A DNA stretch of 64,000 bases from Bacillus wiedmannii (GTDB lineage Bacteria > Bacillota > Bacilli > Bacillales > Bacillaceae_G): contig NZ_LOBC01000082.1 of the NCBI RefSeq assembly GCF_001583695.1, forward strand, positions 124,001 through 188,000, read 5' to 3'. Made by a program: the position numbers and the translations under genes. Positions within the stretch are counted from its first letter, which is position 1; each line of letters begins with the position of its first letter. The notes beneath the pieces were generated by a model. That model did not search any database, was not told the DNA's origin, and saw nothing but the letters and a program-made list of their open reading frames with translations. Below are positions 43,123 through 53,652 of this stretch, piece by piece.

Positions 43123-44307
43123 TTATACAAAGTTATGACCTTCTTTTTCAGTGAAAACTTCTTCATGAATATGAATATCACGCTTTTTTAGTTCATCAAA
43201 AATAATTTGTGGATTTACAAAAGCTTCCTCAGGTGTCACAACACCAACTTTGTTTACACTCCCTTTTGCGATTAACTCTGTAGCAATCCCAAATGGAATA
43301 CCGACGTTTCTCGTATAAGCTCTTAATTTTTCCCATCCTACAACAGAACCATCAGATAACGGGTGTGTATGATATAATACGTGCCTTTGTTTCTCATTAT
43401 TTTTCATACCTATTACTTCTACATGAAGCGCATAACCGTAAATTTCTGTTTCTTGCCCTTCTTTCGATTGCAATAAATACTTCGAAATACAATCCATAAT
43501 GCCAATTTCTTTCCCATTTATGTCAACCCGATCATTACGCAATATACCATAATCATATAAAACACGTACGAGCTGCATATTTTGCTTTGGCCAAGTTCCT
43601 CTCGTCTCTATCAGTTTGACCCCTTTATTTTCTAGTGCTTTTGCTAACGTAATCGTTTCAGAATGCGGTATTATATACTGCGTTTCCTTACCATAAGGCG
43701 CCGGTAATTCAATTTCTCTCGGACGCGCAAACGGCGGTACTTGCTTAAACTCACCATCTTCATATACTGTACGCGATGGTAAATGTGGATCATATTCATA
43801 TGTCGTTGTTTCTGTAATTGATGCAGAAAAAGCAATTGGACGGTACGAGCCATGACTTACACGTACTGACTCTACAGTATCTAGCTGATTTGCTGCATGC
43901 ATTGCCATCATTTGCGTTACACCTGGCGTCATACCAAAACCAGGTAAACACGTTTTTTCATTTTGAGCAAATATAGAATGAGATTCATTTTCTTCACCAA
44001 ATCCATTCAAATTCACACCGTGACAACCTGCTTCTGCAATACATCGAGTAGACAATCCATTTAACTTAATTGTCGTACCGTCCATTACAATGTCATAACC
44101 TTTCATTTTTGCAACCGTATCCTCGTGATTCGTTACATCTACTTTCACAAAATCAACACGAGGATCGTTGAGCCATTCTACTACTTTCAGGCCCTCTTCT
44201 TCATTAAAATCAGCTACTGTAATCGCCTCAAAAGATGAAAATTGCACTAAATCTAAAATTGCTTCACGACAAATTTTACCTGCTCCACCTAAGCAAAATA
44301 CTTTCAA
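43123..44307 (-). CDS. Saccharopine-dehydrogenase-like NAD(P) oxidoreductase in the phosphonate operon
   Basis: 394 residues. The Rossmann start [19 protein letters not shown] is followed by [10 protein letters not shown]-type strand ends and [20 protein letters not shown]. The middle region ([22 protein letters not shown]) and [20 protein letters not shown] follow the Lys9/LYS1-type fold. Family enzymes form or break C-N bonds between amino acids and 2-oxo acids, or act on carboxynorspermidine. Its start overlaps the phnW stop by 4 bp, so it belongs to the AEP pathway here. The substrate is unknown. Confidence 0.78.
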   Translation of the reverse strand: MKVFCLGGAGKICREAILDLVQFSSFEAITVADFNEEEGLKVVEWLNDPRVDFVKVDVTNHEDTVAKMKGYDIVMDGTTIKLNGLSTRCIAEAGCHGVNLNGFGEENESHSIFAQNEKTCLPGFGMTPGVTQMMAMHAANQLDTVESVRVSHGSYRPIAFSASITETTTYEYDPHLPSRTVYEDGEFKQVPPFARPREIELPAPYGKETQYIIPHSETITLAKALENKGVKLIETRGTWPKQNMQLVRVLYDYGILRNDRVDINGKEIGIMDCISKYLLQSKEGQETEIYGYALHVEVIGMKNNEKQRHVLYHTHPLSDGSVVGWEKLRAYTRNVGIPFGIATELIAKGSVNKVGVVTPEEAFVNPQIIFDELKKRDIHIHEEVFTEKEGHNFV

Positions 44308-45401
44308 CCTATAACAACTCCTTTAGCGATACTATCAACTAAGCGATTGATATCTGCCTCATGTACATCACCGATATTTCCAATGCGGAATGTATCTACT
44401 TTTGAAATTTTACCTGGATAAATAACAAACCCATCACACTTTAATTCATTATATAACTGCCCAAAATCGAACCCCTCTTCTGGATAAATGAAGGATGTAA
44501 TAATAGGCGATTGGTATTTTTCATCTACTAGTGGCTTAAATCCGATTTCTCTCATTCTATTCACTAATATTTTTTGATTGTTATAATATCGATTGTAACG
44601 TGCTTCTACTCCGCCCTCTTTTTCTAATTCAAGTAGTGCTTGATAAAAAGCGTGTACAACATGTGTAGGTGACGTAAAACGCCATTTCCCATTTTGATGT
44701 TCCATCGTTTCCCACTGATCAAATAAGTCTAATGATAATGAACGTGCCTGCCCTTTACATTTCACCAATTCATCGCGCTTCGCAATAACAAAGCCAAATC
44801 CAGGAACCCCTTGAATACATTTATTCGCACTACTAATTAGAAAGTCAATTTGCAACTCAGCGATATCTATTTCAATACCACCAAAACTACTCATTGCATC
44901 AACCAGTGTTACTTTTCCGTATTGCTTCCCTAATTTACATACATCTACAATTGGATTGATAATACCTGTTGTTGTTTCACAATGAACAACTGCAATATGT
45001 GTAATCTCTTTATCTCGTTGCAATATCTTTTCTACTGCTGCAATATTAGTGGGCTCCCACTCTTCTGTTTGACTGACCACCACATCTATATGTAACATCT
45101 CTGCCATTTGTACAATTCGCTTACCATACGCACCATTTGTACATACGAGCAGCTTTCCATTTTTAGGAACGACAGATCCAATCACTGCTTCAACTGAAAA
45201 CGTACCGCTTCCTTGCATGAGAACAGTTGTATATGTCTCTTTTTCCTTCGTTGCTAACGATACAAGCTTAGCTCTTACCTCTTGTACCATTTTGTTATAT
45301 TCAGCATCCCACGTACACCAATCGTATAACATAACTTCTTTTACTGTTTTGGTTGTTGTTAATGGTCCAGGCGTTAATAATAAATAGTGATTTTCAGTCA
45401 T
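44304..45401 (-). CDS. phnW: 2-Aminoethylphosphonate--pyruvate transaminase PhnW
   Basis: 365 residues, PLP class V aminotransferase. [17 protein letters not shown] opens the protein, [18 protein letters not shown] binds phosphate, [10 protein letters not shown] holds the PLP-stacking Asp, and [15 protein letters not shown] carries the PLP lysine. It converts AEP and pyruvate to phosphonoacetaldehyde and alanine. phnX follows upstream in the operon. Start ATG at 45401. Confidence 0.95.
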   Translation of the reverse strand: MTENHYLLLTPGPLTTTKTVKEVMLYDWCTWDAEYNKMVQEVRAKLVSLATKEKETYTTVLMQGSGTFSVEAVIGSVVPKNGKLLVCTNGAYGKRIVQMAEMLHIDVVVSQTEEWEPTNIAAVEKILQRDKEITHIAVVHCETTTGIINPIVDVCKLGKQYGKVTLVDAMSSFGGIEIDIAELQIDFLISSANKCIQGVPGFGFVIAKRDELVKCKGQARSLSLDLFDQWETMEHQNGKWRFTSPTHVVHAFYQALLELEKEGGVEARYNRYYNNQKILVNRMREIGFKPLVDEKYQSPIITSFIYPEEGFDFGQLYNELKCDGFVIYPGKISKVDTFRIGNIGDVHEADINRLVDSIAKGVVIG

Positions 45402-45416
45402 GATCCTATTCCCCTT

Positions 45417-46211
45417 TTATGAAATAATAAGTTCTTGTTTCTCGATATGTTCCATTACGTTTTCGAGTTCCTGCATCGTTTCTATCGTAAAGTGCGCCCC
45501 ATTTTCAACGAAACGATTGCGAACTACTTCTATTTTTTCACGAAGTTCTACCGGATCCATATTCTCCACTTCCTCTTCAGTTAAGCCGAGTTCGCTACTG
45601 CCGAGAATTACACCCACTGTCCACATACCAGCATTTCTTCCCTCTTTCATATCTGATACTGTGTCTCCAACTTTTATCATATGATTCATTGGATATACAC
45701 CAAGCTCCATCCCATTTTTATAGCACATCCACGGATACGGACGACCTGCTGTAACATCATCTGATGTTACAAGAAAATCAGGTTTATACCCTTGTAGTGC
45801 TGCTTCTTTTGCTACAATATCCATCATTTCTCTCGTATAACCAGTCGTTGAACCAATTTTAATTCCTCTTTCACGTAAAGAAGCAATCACTTCTTTTACT
45901 CCATTAATCGGCGACGCATAGCGCGGTAAAATAGCGAAGAGAATCTTTTCGAATTCTTCATACATCTCCTGAATGTCTGCTTCTGTTGGTAATTGTCCGA
46001 AAATACGATTCCACTCACTCGCAATACGAGGCATCTCTGTTAATGCCCTAACATGATCAATTTTCAATAATCCCATTGGCTTACGGGCTTCTTCTGCAGT
46101 AATTGCCACACCACGTTTATGGAAAATCTCCATAAATACTTCCAGTGGTGCAAAACATCCGTAATCAACTGTTGTACCTGCCCAATCAAAAATAACTGCT
46201 TCTACTTTCAT
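45417..46211 (-). CDS. phnX: Phosphonoacetaldehyde hydrolase PhnX
   Basis: 264 residues, HAD superfamily. AVIFDWAGTTVDYGCFAPL holds the nucleophile Asp, EARKPMGLLKIDHVRAL holds the Schiff-base lysine unique to phosphonatase, and VGDTVSDMKEGRNAGMW the C-terminal Asp motif. It splits phosphonoacetaldehyde into acetaldehyde and phosphate. 15 bp from phnW, same operon. Confidence 0.96.
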   Translation of the reverse strand: MKVEAVIFDWAGTTVDYGCFAPLEVFMEIFHKRGVAITAEEARKPMGLLKIDHVRALTEMPRIASEWNRIFGQLPTEADIQEMYEEFEKILFAILPRYASPINGVKEVIASLRERGIKIGSTTGYTREMMDIVAKEAALQGYKPDFLVTSDDVTAGRPYPWMCYKNGMELGVYPMNHMIKVGDTVSDMKEGRNAGMWTVGVILGSSELGLTEEEVENMDPVELREKIEVVRNRFVENGAHFTIETMQELENVMEHIEKQELIIS

Positions 46212-46232
46212 CTAATCCATCACCCTTCTTAT

Positions 46233-47990
46233 TTATCTTTTTTGCCATTGTGACGTTCGGTTACGAAGTGCTTTCGTTCCCCATTCATATACAACTCTCA
46301 CTACAATATTTGTAACAACAATAAGTACACTCATTGCAGCTGCTGGTGCTACATTTCCTGCATCATCCATATTTACAATTGATACGGCAGCTAGTTTAAA
46401 ATCAGCTGCATACAGGAATACAACTGCTGAGACAGTTACCATTGAATTTACGAAGTAGTACATTACCATTTCTAAAATGGCTGGTAAACACATCGGTACC
46501 GTAACTCGAAAGAATGTTTTATAAAACGGTATCCCCATCGACTGTGAAACAAGTTCAAACTCTCGATCTAATTTCTTTAAAGCTGTCGTTGCCGTAACAA
46601 ATGTTACAGAATAAAAATGAATGATATTGACTAGTACTAGCACAGCAATTGTTCCGTATAGAGAATGGAACGGGTTCGTTACGGAAAGTCCAAAGATTTG
46701 TATGGTTGGTTGACTAAAGAAGAAGACGTAGCCTAACCCAAGTACTAAACCTGGTATCGCTAAAGGGACGATAGAGAAAAAGTAACCTACTTTTCGGAAA
46801 AATTGTAGCTGATCTATTTTCTCAATCGCATAAGCGAACATAAATGTTAAAACCGCTCCAATAACCGCAGTAATTGCTGAAACAATTACGCTATTTTTAA
46901 ATGCTTCCAATCCATCTCCTGTTAAACTGGAAAAATTAAAATGCTCAAATGTAAAGCTCATATTATATGGCCATACTTTCACACTTGCAGCAATACCAAC
47001 TGCCACAAATAATAGAATGATCATAAGCGTTACTACGCTACAATATACGAATGAAATAACATCTCGTTTCTTATTATTTATTATTCTGTAAGGTACTGAT
47101 TTGGAAGATAAGAGATTCGCCTGCTTTCTTTGCGTAATGCGATCAACTGCAAAGGCAAATATAGCTGGGATTAATAAAATCATTCCGACAGTTGCACCCA
47201 TCGGCATATTTTGCTGCCCAATTACTTGCTTATATACGTCAGTAGCAAGTACATTATATTGCCCACCAACAATTTTTGGTGCCCCAAAGTCAGTGAAACT
47301 AAGTGTAAACACAACGAACATCGCACTAATTAATCCGTACTTTACACTAGGTAAAGTAACAGTGAAAAATTGCTTTGTTTTACTCGCTCCTAACATATTA
47401 GAAGCTTCATATAAACGATAATCAGAGCCTTGAAAAGCAATTAATAATATAAGAAATGCTTGCGGAAATGTATACATGACTTCAGCCATTACAATTCCTA
47501 CTGGTCCATATAAAGGGATTTGTATCCCTTCAAACAAACCAAACATTCCTTTCGTTACTAACCCTTGATTACCAAATAAATATGTAAGTGCGATACCATG
47601 CATCATCGTTGGTGCGAATAATGGTAACAACGCAATATATTGGAATACACGCTTTCCAAACACATTCGTACGAGCGATCGCATAGGCGTAAGCGAAAGCA
47701 AGTGTCACTGCAATAATTGTTGTCGCACCCGAAATCCATATCGTATTTTGTAATGATTGAACTAGCGTTGGTGTTGTGAAATATTTACTGAAATTCGCAA
47801 CACCAATGAAAGCTCCATCTTTATCATAAAAAGCTTGTGTAAACAATTGTAATAGAGGTAATACAAGCATGATCAAAAACGCGAGAAGCATACCAATAAT
47901 TAATAGTCTTTGTATCCACTCTTCTTTACCGATACGTCTCTTAATCTTTTTTTTCGTACTTTCTACCTTAAAATCTTCTAACATCTCCAT
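46233..47990 (-). CDS. 2-Aminoethylphosphonate ABC transporter permease (fused two-half protein)
   Basis: 585 residues with about 12 membrane helices in two homologous halves, like FbpB/PhnU-PhnV. Each half has the permease EAA-type loop: EASNMLGASKTKQFFTVTLP and ELVSQSMGIPFYKTFFRVTVP. The fused form makes one polypeptide serve as both channel halves. It sits between the ATPase gene (0-1 bp) and phnX, so it should import 2-aminoethylphosphonate. Confidence 0.9.
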   Translation of the reverse strand: MEMLEDFKVESTKKKIKRRIGKEEWIQRLLIIGMLLAFLIMLVLPLLQLFTQAFYDKDGAFIGVANFSKYFTTPTLVQSLQNTIWISGATTIIAVTLAFAYAYAIARTNVFGKRVFQYIALLPLFAPTMMHGIALTYLFGNQGLVTKGMFGLFEGIQIPLYGPVGIVMAEVMYTFPQAFLILLIAFQGSDYRLYEASNMLGASKTKQFFTVTLPSVKYGLISAMFVVFTLSFTDFGAPKIVGGQYNVLATDVYKQVIGQQNMPMGATVGMILLIPAIFAFAVDRITQRKQANLLSSKSVPYRIINNKKRDVISFVYCSVVTLMIILLFVAVGIAASVKVWPYNMSFTFEHFNFSSLTGDGLEAFKNSVIVSAITAVIGAVLTFMFAYAIEKIDQLQFFRKVGYFFSIVPLAIPGLVLGLGYVFFFSQPTIQIFGLSVTNPFHSLYGTIAVLVLVNIIHFYSVTFVTATTALKKLDREFELVSQSMGIPFYKTFFRVTVPMCLPAILEMVMYYFVNSMVTVSAVVFLYAADFKLAAVSIVNMDDAGNVAPAAAMSVLIVVTNIVVRVVYEWGTKALRNRTSQWQKR

Positions 47991-48992
47991 CTATACAATG
48001 ACCTTCTTTCCATATGACAACATATGATTTTCTGAGAAAGAGATTTGAATCGGCTTTCCTTTTCTAATTGCGGTTGCTTCTACTTCTGATGCCAATATAT
48101 CCACTACAATTTTCTCGTTATAAAGATGTGTTTTTTCTTCTACGACCCGCACTTCCGTCCGATATACAGATCCGCGAAATTCCATACTTTCCACAACCGT
48201 TTTAATACCATCCTTTTGTACAACTGTTACATGCTCAGGACGAATTGCATGTTCTTCATTGTTTTTCGAAAAGAAATTAATAGAACCAATAAAATCTGCC
48301 ACAAATGGATTGGCTGGTCTTTGATAAATCTCCTCTGGTGTGCCAATCTGCATAATTTCCGCATGATTCATTACAACAATTTTATCGGCCATCGTTAATG
48401 CCTCTTCTTGATCATGCGTAACCATAATAGTTGTTACTCCTACTTTTTCTTGCAAATCACGCATTTCTCTACGTAACTTTTCACGCACTTTTGCATCTAA
48501 AGCAGATAATGGCTCATCGAGTAACAAAATATCCGGAGACAGAGCGAGCGCACGTGCAAGTGCTACTCGCTGCTGTTGTCCACCAGACATTTGAGCAGGA
48601 TATTTATCTTTTACATTCAGCAAATCTACAAGTTCTAACACCTCTAGCGCTTTCTCTTTTACTTCTGCTTTTCCATATTTTTTTGTCTTTAAGCCATATT
48701 CAATGTTTTCAAGTGCTGTTAAATTCGGAAATAATGCATATGATTGAAACACCATTCCGAAATTCCTCTTTCCAGGAGGTAATGCTGTAATATCTTTTCC
48801 CTCCACAGCTATACTACCTGTTGTTGCCTCTTCTAGCCCTGCTAAAATTCGAAGCAATGTTGTTTTCCCACAACCACTTGGGCCTAATAAACATACAAAC
48901 TCATTTTTTTTCACAGTAAAAGAAATATCTTTTAACGCTGTAAATGCATCAAACTGTTTTTGAATGTGTTGAATTGATAAATATTCGCTCAT
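47991..48992 (-). CDS. 2-Aminoethylphosphonate ABC transporter ATP-binding protein (PhnT-like)
   Basis: 333 residues from ATG at 48992 with GGGAGAGAG upstream; the longer frame has a poorer context. Walker [13 protein letters not shown], signature [12 protein letters not shown], Walker [13 protein letters not shown] and H-loop VTHDQEEAL are complete. A C-terminal TOBE-type regulatory domain (about residues 230-333) follows. This is a PotA/FbpC-type importer ATPase. Operon mates are the binding protein and fused permease. Confidence 0.92.
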   Translation of the reverse strand: MSEYLSIQHIQKQFDAFTALKDISFTVKKNEFVCLLGPSGCGKTTLLRILAGLEEATTGSIAVEGKDITALPPGKRNFGMVFQSYALFPNLTALENIEYGLKTKKYGKAEVKEKALEVLELVDLLNVKDKYPAQMSGGQQQRVALARALALSPDILLLDEPLSALDAKVREKLRREMRDLQEKVGVTTIMVTHDQEEALTMADKIVVMNHAEIMQIGTPEEIYQRPANPFVADFIGSINFFSKNNEEHAIRPEHVTVVQKDGIKTVVESMEFRGSVYRTEVRVVEEKTHLYNEKIVVDILASEVEATAIRKGKPIQISFSENHMLSYGKKVIV

Positions 48993-49012
48993 TTTTTCTC
49001 TCTCCCACTCAC

Positions 49013-50089
49013 TTACTTTTTCGGTTCTGCTTTTTGGCCAAACTCTTTTTCCCATTTTTCTAAAATTTTGTCACGATTTTCTGCTGCCCATTTAAAGTCA
49101 TTCTTTTTGTATAACTTTTCTGTCACATCTTTAGGGAATCCATCTGGAAGTTTATAATCATTTTTAATTGTCGCAAATCCATTTTTCTCGAAGTATAACT
49201 TCATTACATCATCAGTAATTGCCCAATCTAAAAATGCTTGCGCTAATTTTTCATTTTTTGCATTATCTTTTTTAATAAGTGCGTTCGCTTCTACTTCCCA
49301 ACCTAATCCTTCTTTCGGCAATACAACTTCAACTGGTGCACCTTTTTGTTTCTCTTTCAAAGCACTATAAACCATTGATACGCCAACTGGATATTCACCT
49401 GCGCCTGCTAATTTCGCTGGTTTTGAACCTGAATGAGTATAAGTTGCTATATTATCATGAAGTTTCTTCATGTAATCCCAGCCTTTATCTTCACCCATAA
49501 TTTGTAACCATGCAGAAACTGTTAAAAATCCTGTTCCAGAAGAAGCTGGATGTGGCATAACAAGCGTTCCTTTATATTCTGGTTTCGTTAAGTCTTCGTA
49601 TGATTCTGGCATCGGTAAATTTTTCTTCTTTAATTCTTCTTTATTTATAGCAATCCCCGTCATAAATGCCGTATTACCTACCCATTTTTCTGGTTGCTTA
49701 TCATCTTTAAATTGCGGAAGAACACGATCCGCTCCTTTTGGAGAGTATCCTTTTAACATATCTTTTTTATCTAAAGCTAATAGACTAGACGCTGCTGTTC
49801 CCCATACAACATCTGCTTGTGTATTTTTTCCTTCAGCTAGCAATTTCGCTGTAATAACCCCAGTTGAATCACGAACAATGTTCAGTTTCACATCTGGATA
49901 CTTCTGTTTAAAAGAATCAAGGTAAATTGGTACAAGTTCTTCTTCAATCGCTGTGTAAACAGTTAATGATCCAGATAATTTATCATCCTTTACTTTTGCC
50001 CCAGCACTCTCTTCTTTCTTTGCACCACACCCCATTAATAACGAAAATACCATTCCAGTTGCTACAGCTTTAAAGATTGTTTTTTTCAC
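49013..50089 (-). CDS. 2-Aminoethylphosphonate ABC transporter substrate-binding lipoprotein (PhnS-like)
   Basis: 358 residues, GTG start with AAAGGAGAG upstream. Lipoprotein signal peptide with lipobox [11 protein letters not shown], so it is anchored outside the membrane by Cys21. The domain is an Fbp/PotD-type binding protein with [25 protein letters not shown] and a periplasmic-protein hinge. It is the first gene of the phosphonate operon. Iron or polyamine binding would be alternatives on fold alone, but phnX/phnW in the operon argue for AEP. Confidence 0.88.
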   Translation of the reverse strand: MKKTIFKAVATGMVFSLLMGCGAKKEESAGAKVKDDKLSGSLTVYTAIEEELVPIYLDSFKQKYPDVKLNIVRDSTGVITAKLLAEGKNTQADVVWGTAASSLLALDKKDMLKGYSPKGADRVLPQFKDDKQPEKWVGNTAFMTGIAINKEELKKKNLPMPESYEDLTKPEYKGTLVMPHPASSGTGFLTVSAWLQIMGEDKGWDYMKKLHDNIATYTHSGSKPAKLAGAGEYPVGVSMVYSALKEKQKGAPVEVVLPKEGLGWEVEANALIKKDNAKNEKLAQAFLDWAITDDVMKLYFEKNGFATIKNDYKLPDGFPKDVTEKLYKKNDFKWAAENRDKILEKWEKEFGQKAEPKK

Positions 50090-50290
50090 TGTCTCTCTCT
50101 CCTTTTATAAATCTTATGTACAACTCTAATATAAACAACTAGTGTAAAAGCAGTATTAAACCAACATTAATCTTTTGTTTGTTGTTTGTTTTTGTGTAAT
50201 ACGTTGCTACTTCTATGTTTTTTCGCATTTTTCTGCCAATAATGAACACTAAATTTACAAATAATTAAAAAAACCTTTATAATCCCACAA

Positions 50291-50325
50291 AAAAATGAGG
50301 CGTTTGTAAAAAACGCCTCATTTTT
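50291..50325. terminator. Terminator of the 50-residue gene
   Basis: 15-bp perfect arms AAAAATGAGGCGTTT and complement with a five-base loop. It overlaps the end of the small gene. Confidence 0.88.
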
Positions 50326-50470
50326 GTTTACCTTTTTTTGAATTACGATTTGCATACTTCGCGCTATTTTCTCCTTCATACTCTAATGCAAATTCTGCAT
50401 CTGGTAAGCTTTCTTTCGGAGTTTTATTATTGTTGATTGCCGCATTTTGTTTCACTTTTCTTTTTACCAA
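50318..50470 (-). CDS. Small basic protein, unknown function (possible spore protein)
   Basis: 50 codons from TTG at 50470 with AGGTG 6 bases upstream (an in-frame GTG lies three codons earlier). MVKRKVKQNAAINNNKTPKE..., then YANRNSKKGKQK at the end: lysine- and asparagine-rich, no hydrophobic segment. The composition recalls minor small acid-soluble spore proteins, but I do not recognise a specific one. The stop falls inside a strong terminator. Confidence 0.6.
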   Translation of the reverse strand: MVKRKVKQNAAINNNKTPKESLPDAEFALEYEGENSAKYANRNSKKGKQK

Positions 50471-50616
50471 TACATTCACCTGCTCTCAAGAATTCACTTT
50501 CTACTCTAGTTTAAAACAACATTAAATAATTATTACTGGCAAGTGTTAACAAGTACATAAGGCCGCTAGATGGAAATACTACCTATGAAGAAAGCATTAG
50601 AAAAGGGGCGATTATT

Positions 50617-50952
50617 TTGAAGAAGAAAGATAAAATTCAGTCACCAATTTTAGATGAAACGCTCCCGCATCAAATGAATTTCCCATCTTTTAAAGGAACA
50701 GGAAAGAAGATGCAACAACCTTTCATAAATCAATATGACGTCGTAATCGGAGACAGTAAATATGATTCCGAGAATAGTCCACTTCACAATTGGACTGATG
50801 AAGTAGACCCTGCCATTATGGCTGGAGAAGAATGGATTCATCCTACAAATGATATTGGGTGGATTTCAGAAGAAAATCAAGAGTTGCTAAAAAAAGAAGT
50901 GGATAATAAGAATGAGGCTTTTATGCATCCGCAATTTGGCATTAACGACTAA
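50617..50952 (+). CDS. DUF3905 family protein
   Basis: 111 residues from a TTG start with AAAGGGG upstream. The conserved centre LHNWTDEVDPAIMAGEEWIHPTNDIGW is the family hallmark as I know it from Bacillus. Acidic and soluble. No function known; many such genes are sporulation-linked. A terminator follows directly. Confidence 0.78.
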   Translation: MKKKDKIQSPILDETLPHQMNFPSFKGTGKKMQQPFINQYDVVIGDSKYDSENSPLHNWTDEVDPAIMAGEEWIHPTNDIGWISEENQELLKKEVDNKNEAFMHPQFGIND

Positions 50953-50953
50953 A

Positions 50954-50987
50954 AAACCATTCTACCTCACATAGGTAGAATGGTTTC
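50954..50987. terminator. Bidirectional terminator
   Basis: 14-bp perfect arms AAACCATTCTACCT/AGGTAGAATGGTTT between the DUF3905 gene and the convergent K+ channel gene. Confidence 0.88.
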
Positions 50988-50990
50988 ATA

Positions 50991-52340
50991 CTATCCAATA
51001 ATAATTCTCTCTTTCGGGTATTTATAGCGAGGTGGCTGTTCTCTTCCCCCACTAGCCAGTATAAATGTTAAAATACCGACACGCCCAATAAACATAAGTA
51101 CAATGAGTACAAGTTTACCAACAGTTGTTAAATCTGGCGTAATACCTGTCGATAGCCCTGTCGTTCCGAAAGCAGAACACACTTCAACAATTAAACTCAT
51201 AAGCGGTACATTTTCCGTAATAGATAAAATAAAGAGTGCTGTGGCACATAATAAAATCCCCATTGTCATAACGACAGATGCTTTTAGCACGTCTTCTTCA
51301 TGTAACTGACGTTTGAAGACTCTAACCGTTCTTCCGCCTCTTGCAAAATTGTATAACGATAATATACTAACAGCGAATGTTGTTGTACGTATTCCGCCCC
51401 CAACCGAACTTGGAGATGCCCCTATAAACATTAATATACTCATAAATAAAAGCGTCGGTTGTGACAATTCACGTATATCCATTGTAGCCAGTCCACCGCT
51501 TCGCGTCGTCACAGATTGGAATAATGTATAGAAAACTGTTTCATGCCATGACTTTCCTGCTAAAAATTGATTTCGTTCTAGTAAAAAAATCATAATGGTT
51601 CCAACGATAACGAGGGCAAAAAATGTTGTTGTCGTCAATTTTGTAAATAACGAAAAACGAAATAGTTGCTGTCTCTTTTTACTAAGGAATTGCTTTACTT
51701 CCATTAATACAGGGAAACCAATTGCCCCTAAAATAATGAGTAACATATGAATCATTTGCACAATATAATCTTTCTTATACGGAATTAGCGATTGTCCTGT
51801 TAAATCAAATCCGCCGTTCGTGGTTGCACTAACAGCGGCAAAGAAACCGTGAAAATAAGCTTCTTGCCAAGTTGGAAAATAAAGTAGAAATCTTGTACCT
51901 AATAGTATCGCTCCAATAAGTTCTATCGAAATAATTACAATTAAAATAGAACGCATCAATTCTACAAGGCCTGATAAATTCCCTTGATTATGGTCTGCCA
52001 TAATGAGTCTTCTTCTCTGCAAACCGATCTTTTTCCCCGTTATAATCCAAACAAACGTACCAAGTGCCATAATTCCTAAGCCGCCTAATTGTAAAATAAG
52101 GGCTAACATAATAATTCCTGCCGTAGTAAATGTATCTGAAATCGTAACAACAGACAGTCCCGTAACACTTACCGCACTAACAGATGTAAAGAGGGCATCG
52201 ATAAATGTCCATTTCACACCAGACTTCGTAACAAACGGGAAACTAAGCAATATCACCGATACAACTACTGCTAATAAATAAAATAAAACAATGAGTTGTA
52301 CAGGACGTAATTTTTGTAAAAACTTTTTTATATCTCTCAT
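50991..52340 (-). CDS. TrkH/KtrB family potassium uptake protein (KtrB/KtrD-like)
   Basis: 449 residues, B. subtilis KtrD length. Four M1-P-M2 repeats with selectivity-filter segments such as SAVSVTGLSVV, AVSATTNGGFDL, SVTTRSGGLATMD and VCSAFGTTGLSTGI, each holding the key Gly. The partner RCK subunit (KtrA/KtrC) is not in the window and must lie elsewhere. It imports K+ with Na+ dependence. The FAD oxidoreductase gene begins 24 bp upstream, same strand. Confidence 0.92.
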   Translation of the reverse strand: MRDIKKFLQKLRPVQLIVLFYLLAVVVSVILLSFPFVTKSGVKWTFIDALFTSVSAVSVTGLSVVTISDTFTTAGIIMLALILQLGGLGIMALGTFVWIITGKKIGLQRRRLIMADHNQGNLSGLVELMRSILIVIISIELIGAILLGTRFLLYFPTWQEAYFHGFFAAVSATTNGGFDLTGQSLIPYKKDYIVQMIHMLLIILGAIGFPVLMEVKQFLSKKRQQLFRFSLFTKLTTTTFFALVIVGTIMIFLLERNQFLAGKSWHETVFYTLFQSVTTRSGGLATMDIRELSQPTLLFMSILMFIGASPSSVGGGIRTTTFAVSILSLYNFARGGRTVRVFKRQLHEEDVLKASVVMTMGILLCATALFILSITENVPLMSLIVEVCSAFGTTGLSTGITPDLTTVGKLVLIVLMFIGRVGILTFILASGGREQPPRYKYPKERIIIG

Positions 52341-52364
52341 TCCATCACTTCGCTACCTTTTTTT

Positions 52365-53558
52365 CTATCGATTAAATAAAGAAAAATCTTCACTTTCTTT
52401 ATTTGTAAATAACTGCTCAAATAATTTGGCAAATACCATTCCATACACAGTTCCATTACCTCCATATGGCAATGCGTAAAATAAATTATGTATCTTTTTG
52501 TCTTCTTTTAAAATAGGGAGACCATCATGACTACCGCCAAATGCTGCCGCCCAATAGTACTCTGCCTGTATATTCTTATACTGCGGGAACATCTCTTTTA
52601 CAATGTTAATAAGGATATCACGCTTATGCAATAATTTCGTATCACCAATTGTTTGAATTTGCATCGCTTCATCTAATCCGCCTACAATAATACGGTTTTG
52701 ATACGTTCGAAAATATAAGTAAGGCCGTGCTGTTTCCCAAATTAATGATCGTTCATGCCAGCCTTCAAATGAATCTACCTTATTTGTCACCACTGCATAT
52801 GATGTTTCCACTGTTGTATTTTTTTCTTTCTTTCCGAAAAGTGCTTCATAACCTGTCGCCATAATAATATTCTTTGCTACAATTTGATTTCCTGTTTTCG
52901 TGTAACAAATTAAATCATTTTGGCGTTTTTTTATATGTATGGCCTCTGTATGCTCAAGTATAGTAGCTCCCATTTGATTTGCTTTATGCAAAAGGCTATG
53001 CGCTAATAAATACGGATTCACTTCGGCATCACCATGCGTATATAACGCTGCTTGTTTTATAAATGAATACTTCTTCTTCATATGTGAATCGGTAAAATAT
53101 TCAACCGGGAATCCATAATGGCGTAACGTATTATATTCTTCTTGTAAAAACGATACATCCTCATTTCTACTTGCATAATACAAACTACTTCGCGGAATAA
53201 ACTGAGGATCAATATCGAGAGTCGGTACAACTTGCTCCATTGTTCGTAGCGCTTCGTAACAAAGCTTATATGCTCGTACCCCCTTTTTTTCACCAAATGT
53301 ATGGATAAGTGAGGTTAGCGATTTATCATGAAGAAATTGTAGTAAACCTGTATTAGCAGCTGTGCTACCACATGCGATTGCTCGTTTTTCAATGAGCGTA
53401 ACACGCATTCCAATTTTCGCTAACGAATACGCTATATGAGCACCTGCTTCTCCGCTTCCGACTACAAGCACATCACATATCATATCATTTTCTAATGATG
53501 GATAACAAGGTATAGAAACTCCTGTATTCCAAAACAACTTACCAGTCATAAGTTTCAT
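52365..53558 (-). CDS. FAD-dependent oxidoreductase (DAO family)
   Basis: 397 residues, ATG at 53558 after TAGGAG. The FAD-binding Rossmann motif is VLVVGSGEAGAHIAYSLAKIGMRVTLIEKR, and STAANTGLLQFLHDKSLT is the DAO-family second segment. IIMATGYEALFG and LPYGGNGTVYGM match C-terminal FAD contacts. It oxidises an amino acid or related amine; the substrate is unknown. It lies 24 bp before the KtrB-like gene and may be cotranscribed. Confidence 0.85.
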   Translation of the reverse strand: MKLMTGKLFWNTGVSIPCYPSLENDMICDVLVVGSGEAGAHIAYSLAKIGMRVTLIEKRAIACGSTAANTGLLQFLHDKSLTSLIHTFGEKKGVRAYKLCYEALRTMEQVVPTLDIDPQFIPRSSLYYASRNEDVSFLQEEYNTLRHYGFPVEYFTDSHMKKKYSFIKQAALYTHGDAEVNPYLLAHSLLHKANQMGATILEHTEAIHIKKRQNDLICYTKTGNQIVAKNIIMATGYEALFGKKEKNTTVETSYAVVTNKVDSFEGWHERSLIWETARPYLYFRTYQNRIIVGGLDEAMQIQTIGDTKLLHKRDILINIVKEMFPQYKNIQAEYYWAAAFGGSHDGLPILKEDKKIHNLFYALPYGGNGTVYGMVFAKLFEQLFTNKESEDFSLFNR

Positions 53559-53618
53559 AATTATACTCCTAAAATATAAATTTCTCCTTTCTATCTTTTG
53601 TTATTTCCCATAAAAAAA

Positions 53619-53642
53619 TCCAACTAACATACGCTAGTTGGA
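53619..53642 (-). terminator. Terminator after phaC
   Basis: TCCAACTA/TAGTTGGA arms with an eight-base loop and a seven-T run on the minus strand. Confidence 0.8.
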
Positions 53643-53652
53643 CTTTTTATTT

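Noticed and set aside
50167-50379. 70-codon minus-strand frame before the phosphonate operon
   Set aside because: It overlaps, in another frame, a better-supported 50-codon gene with a ribosome site and terminator.
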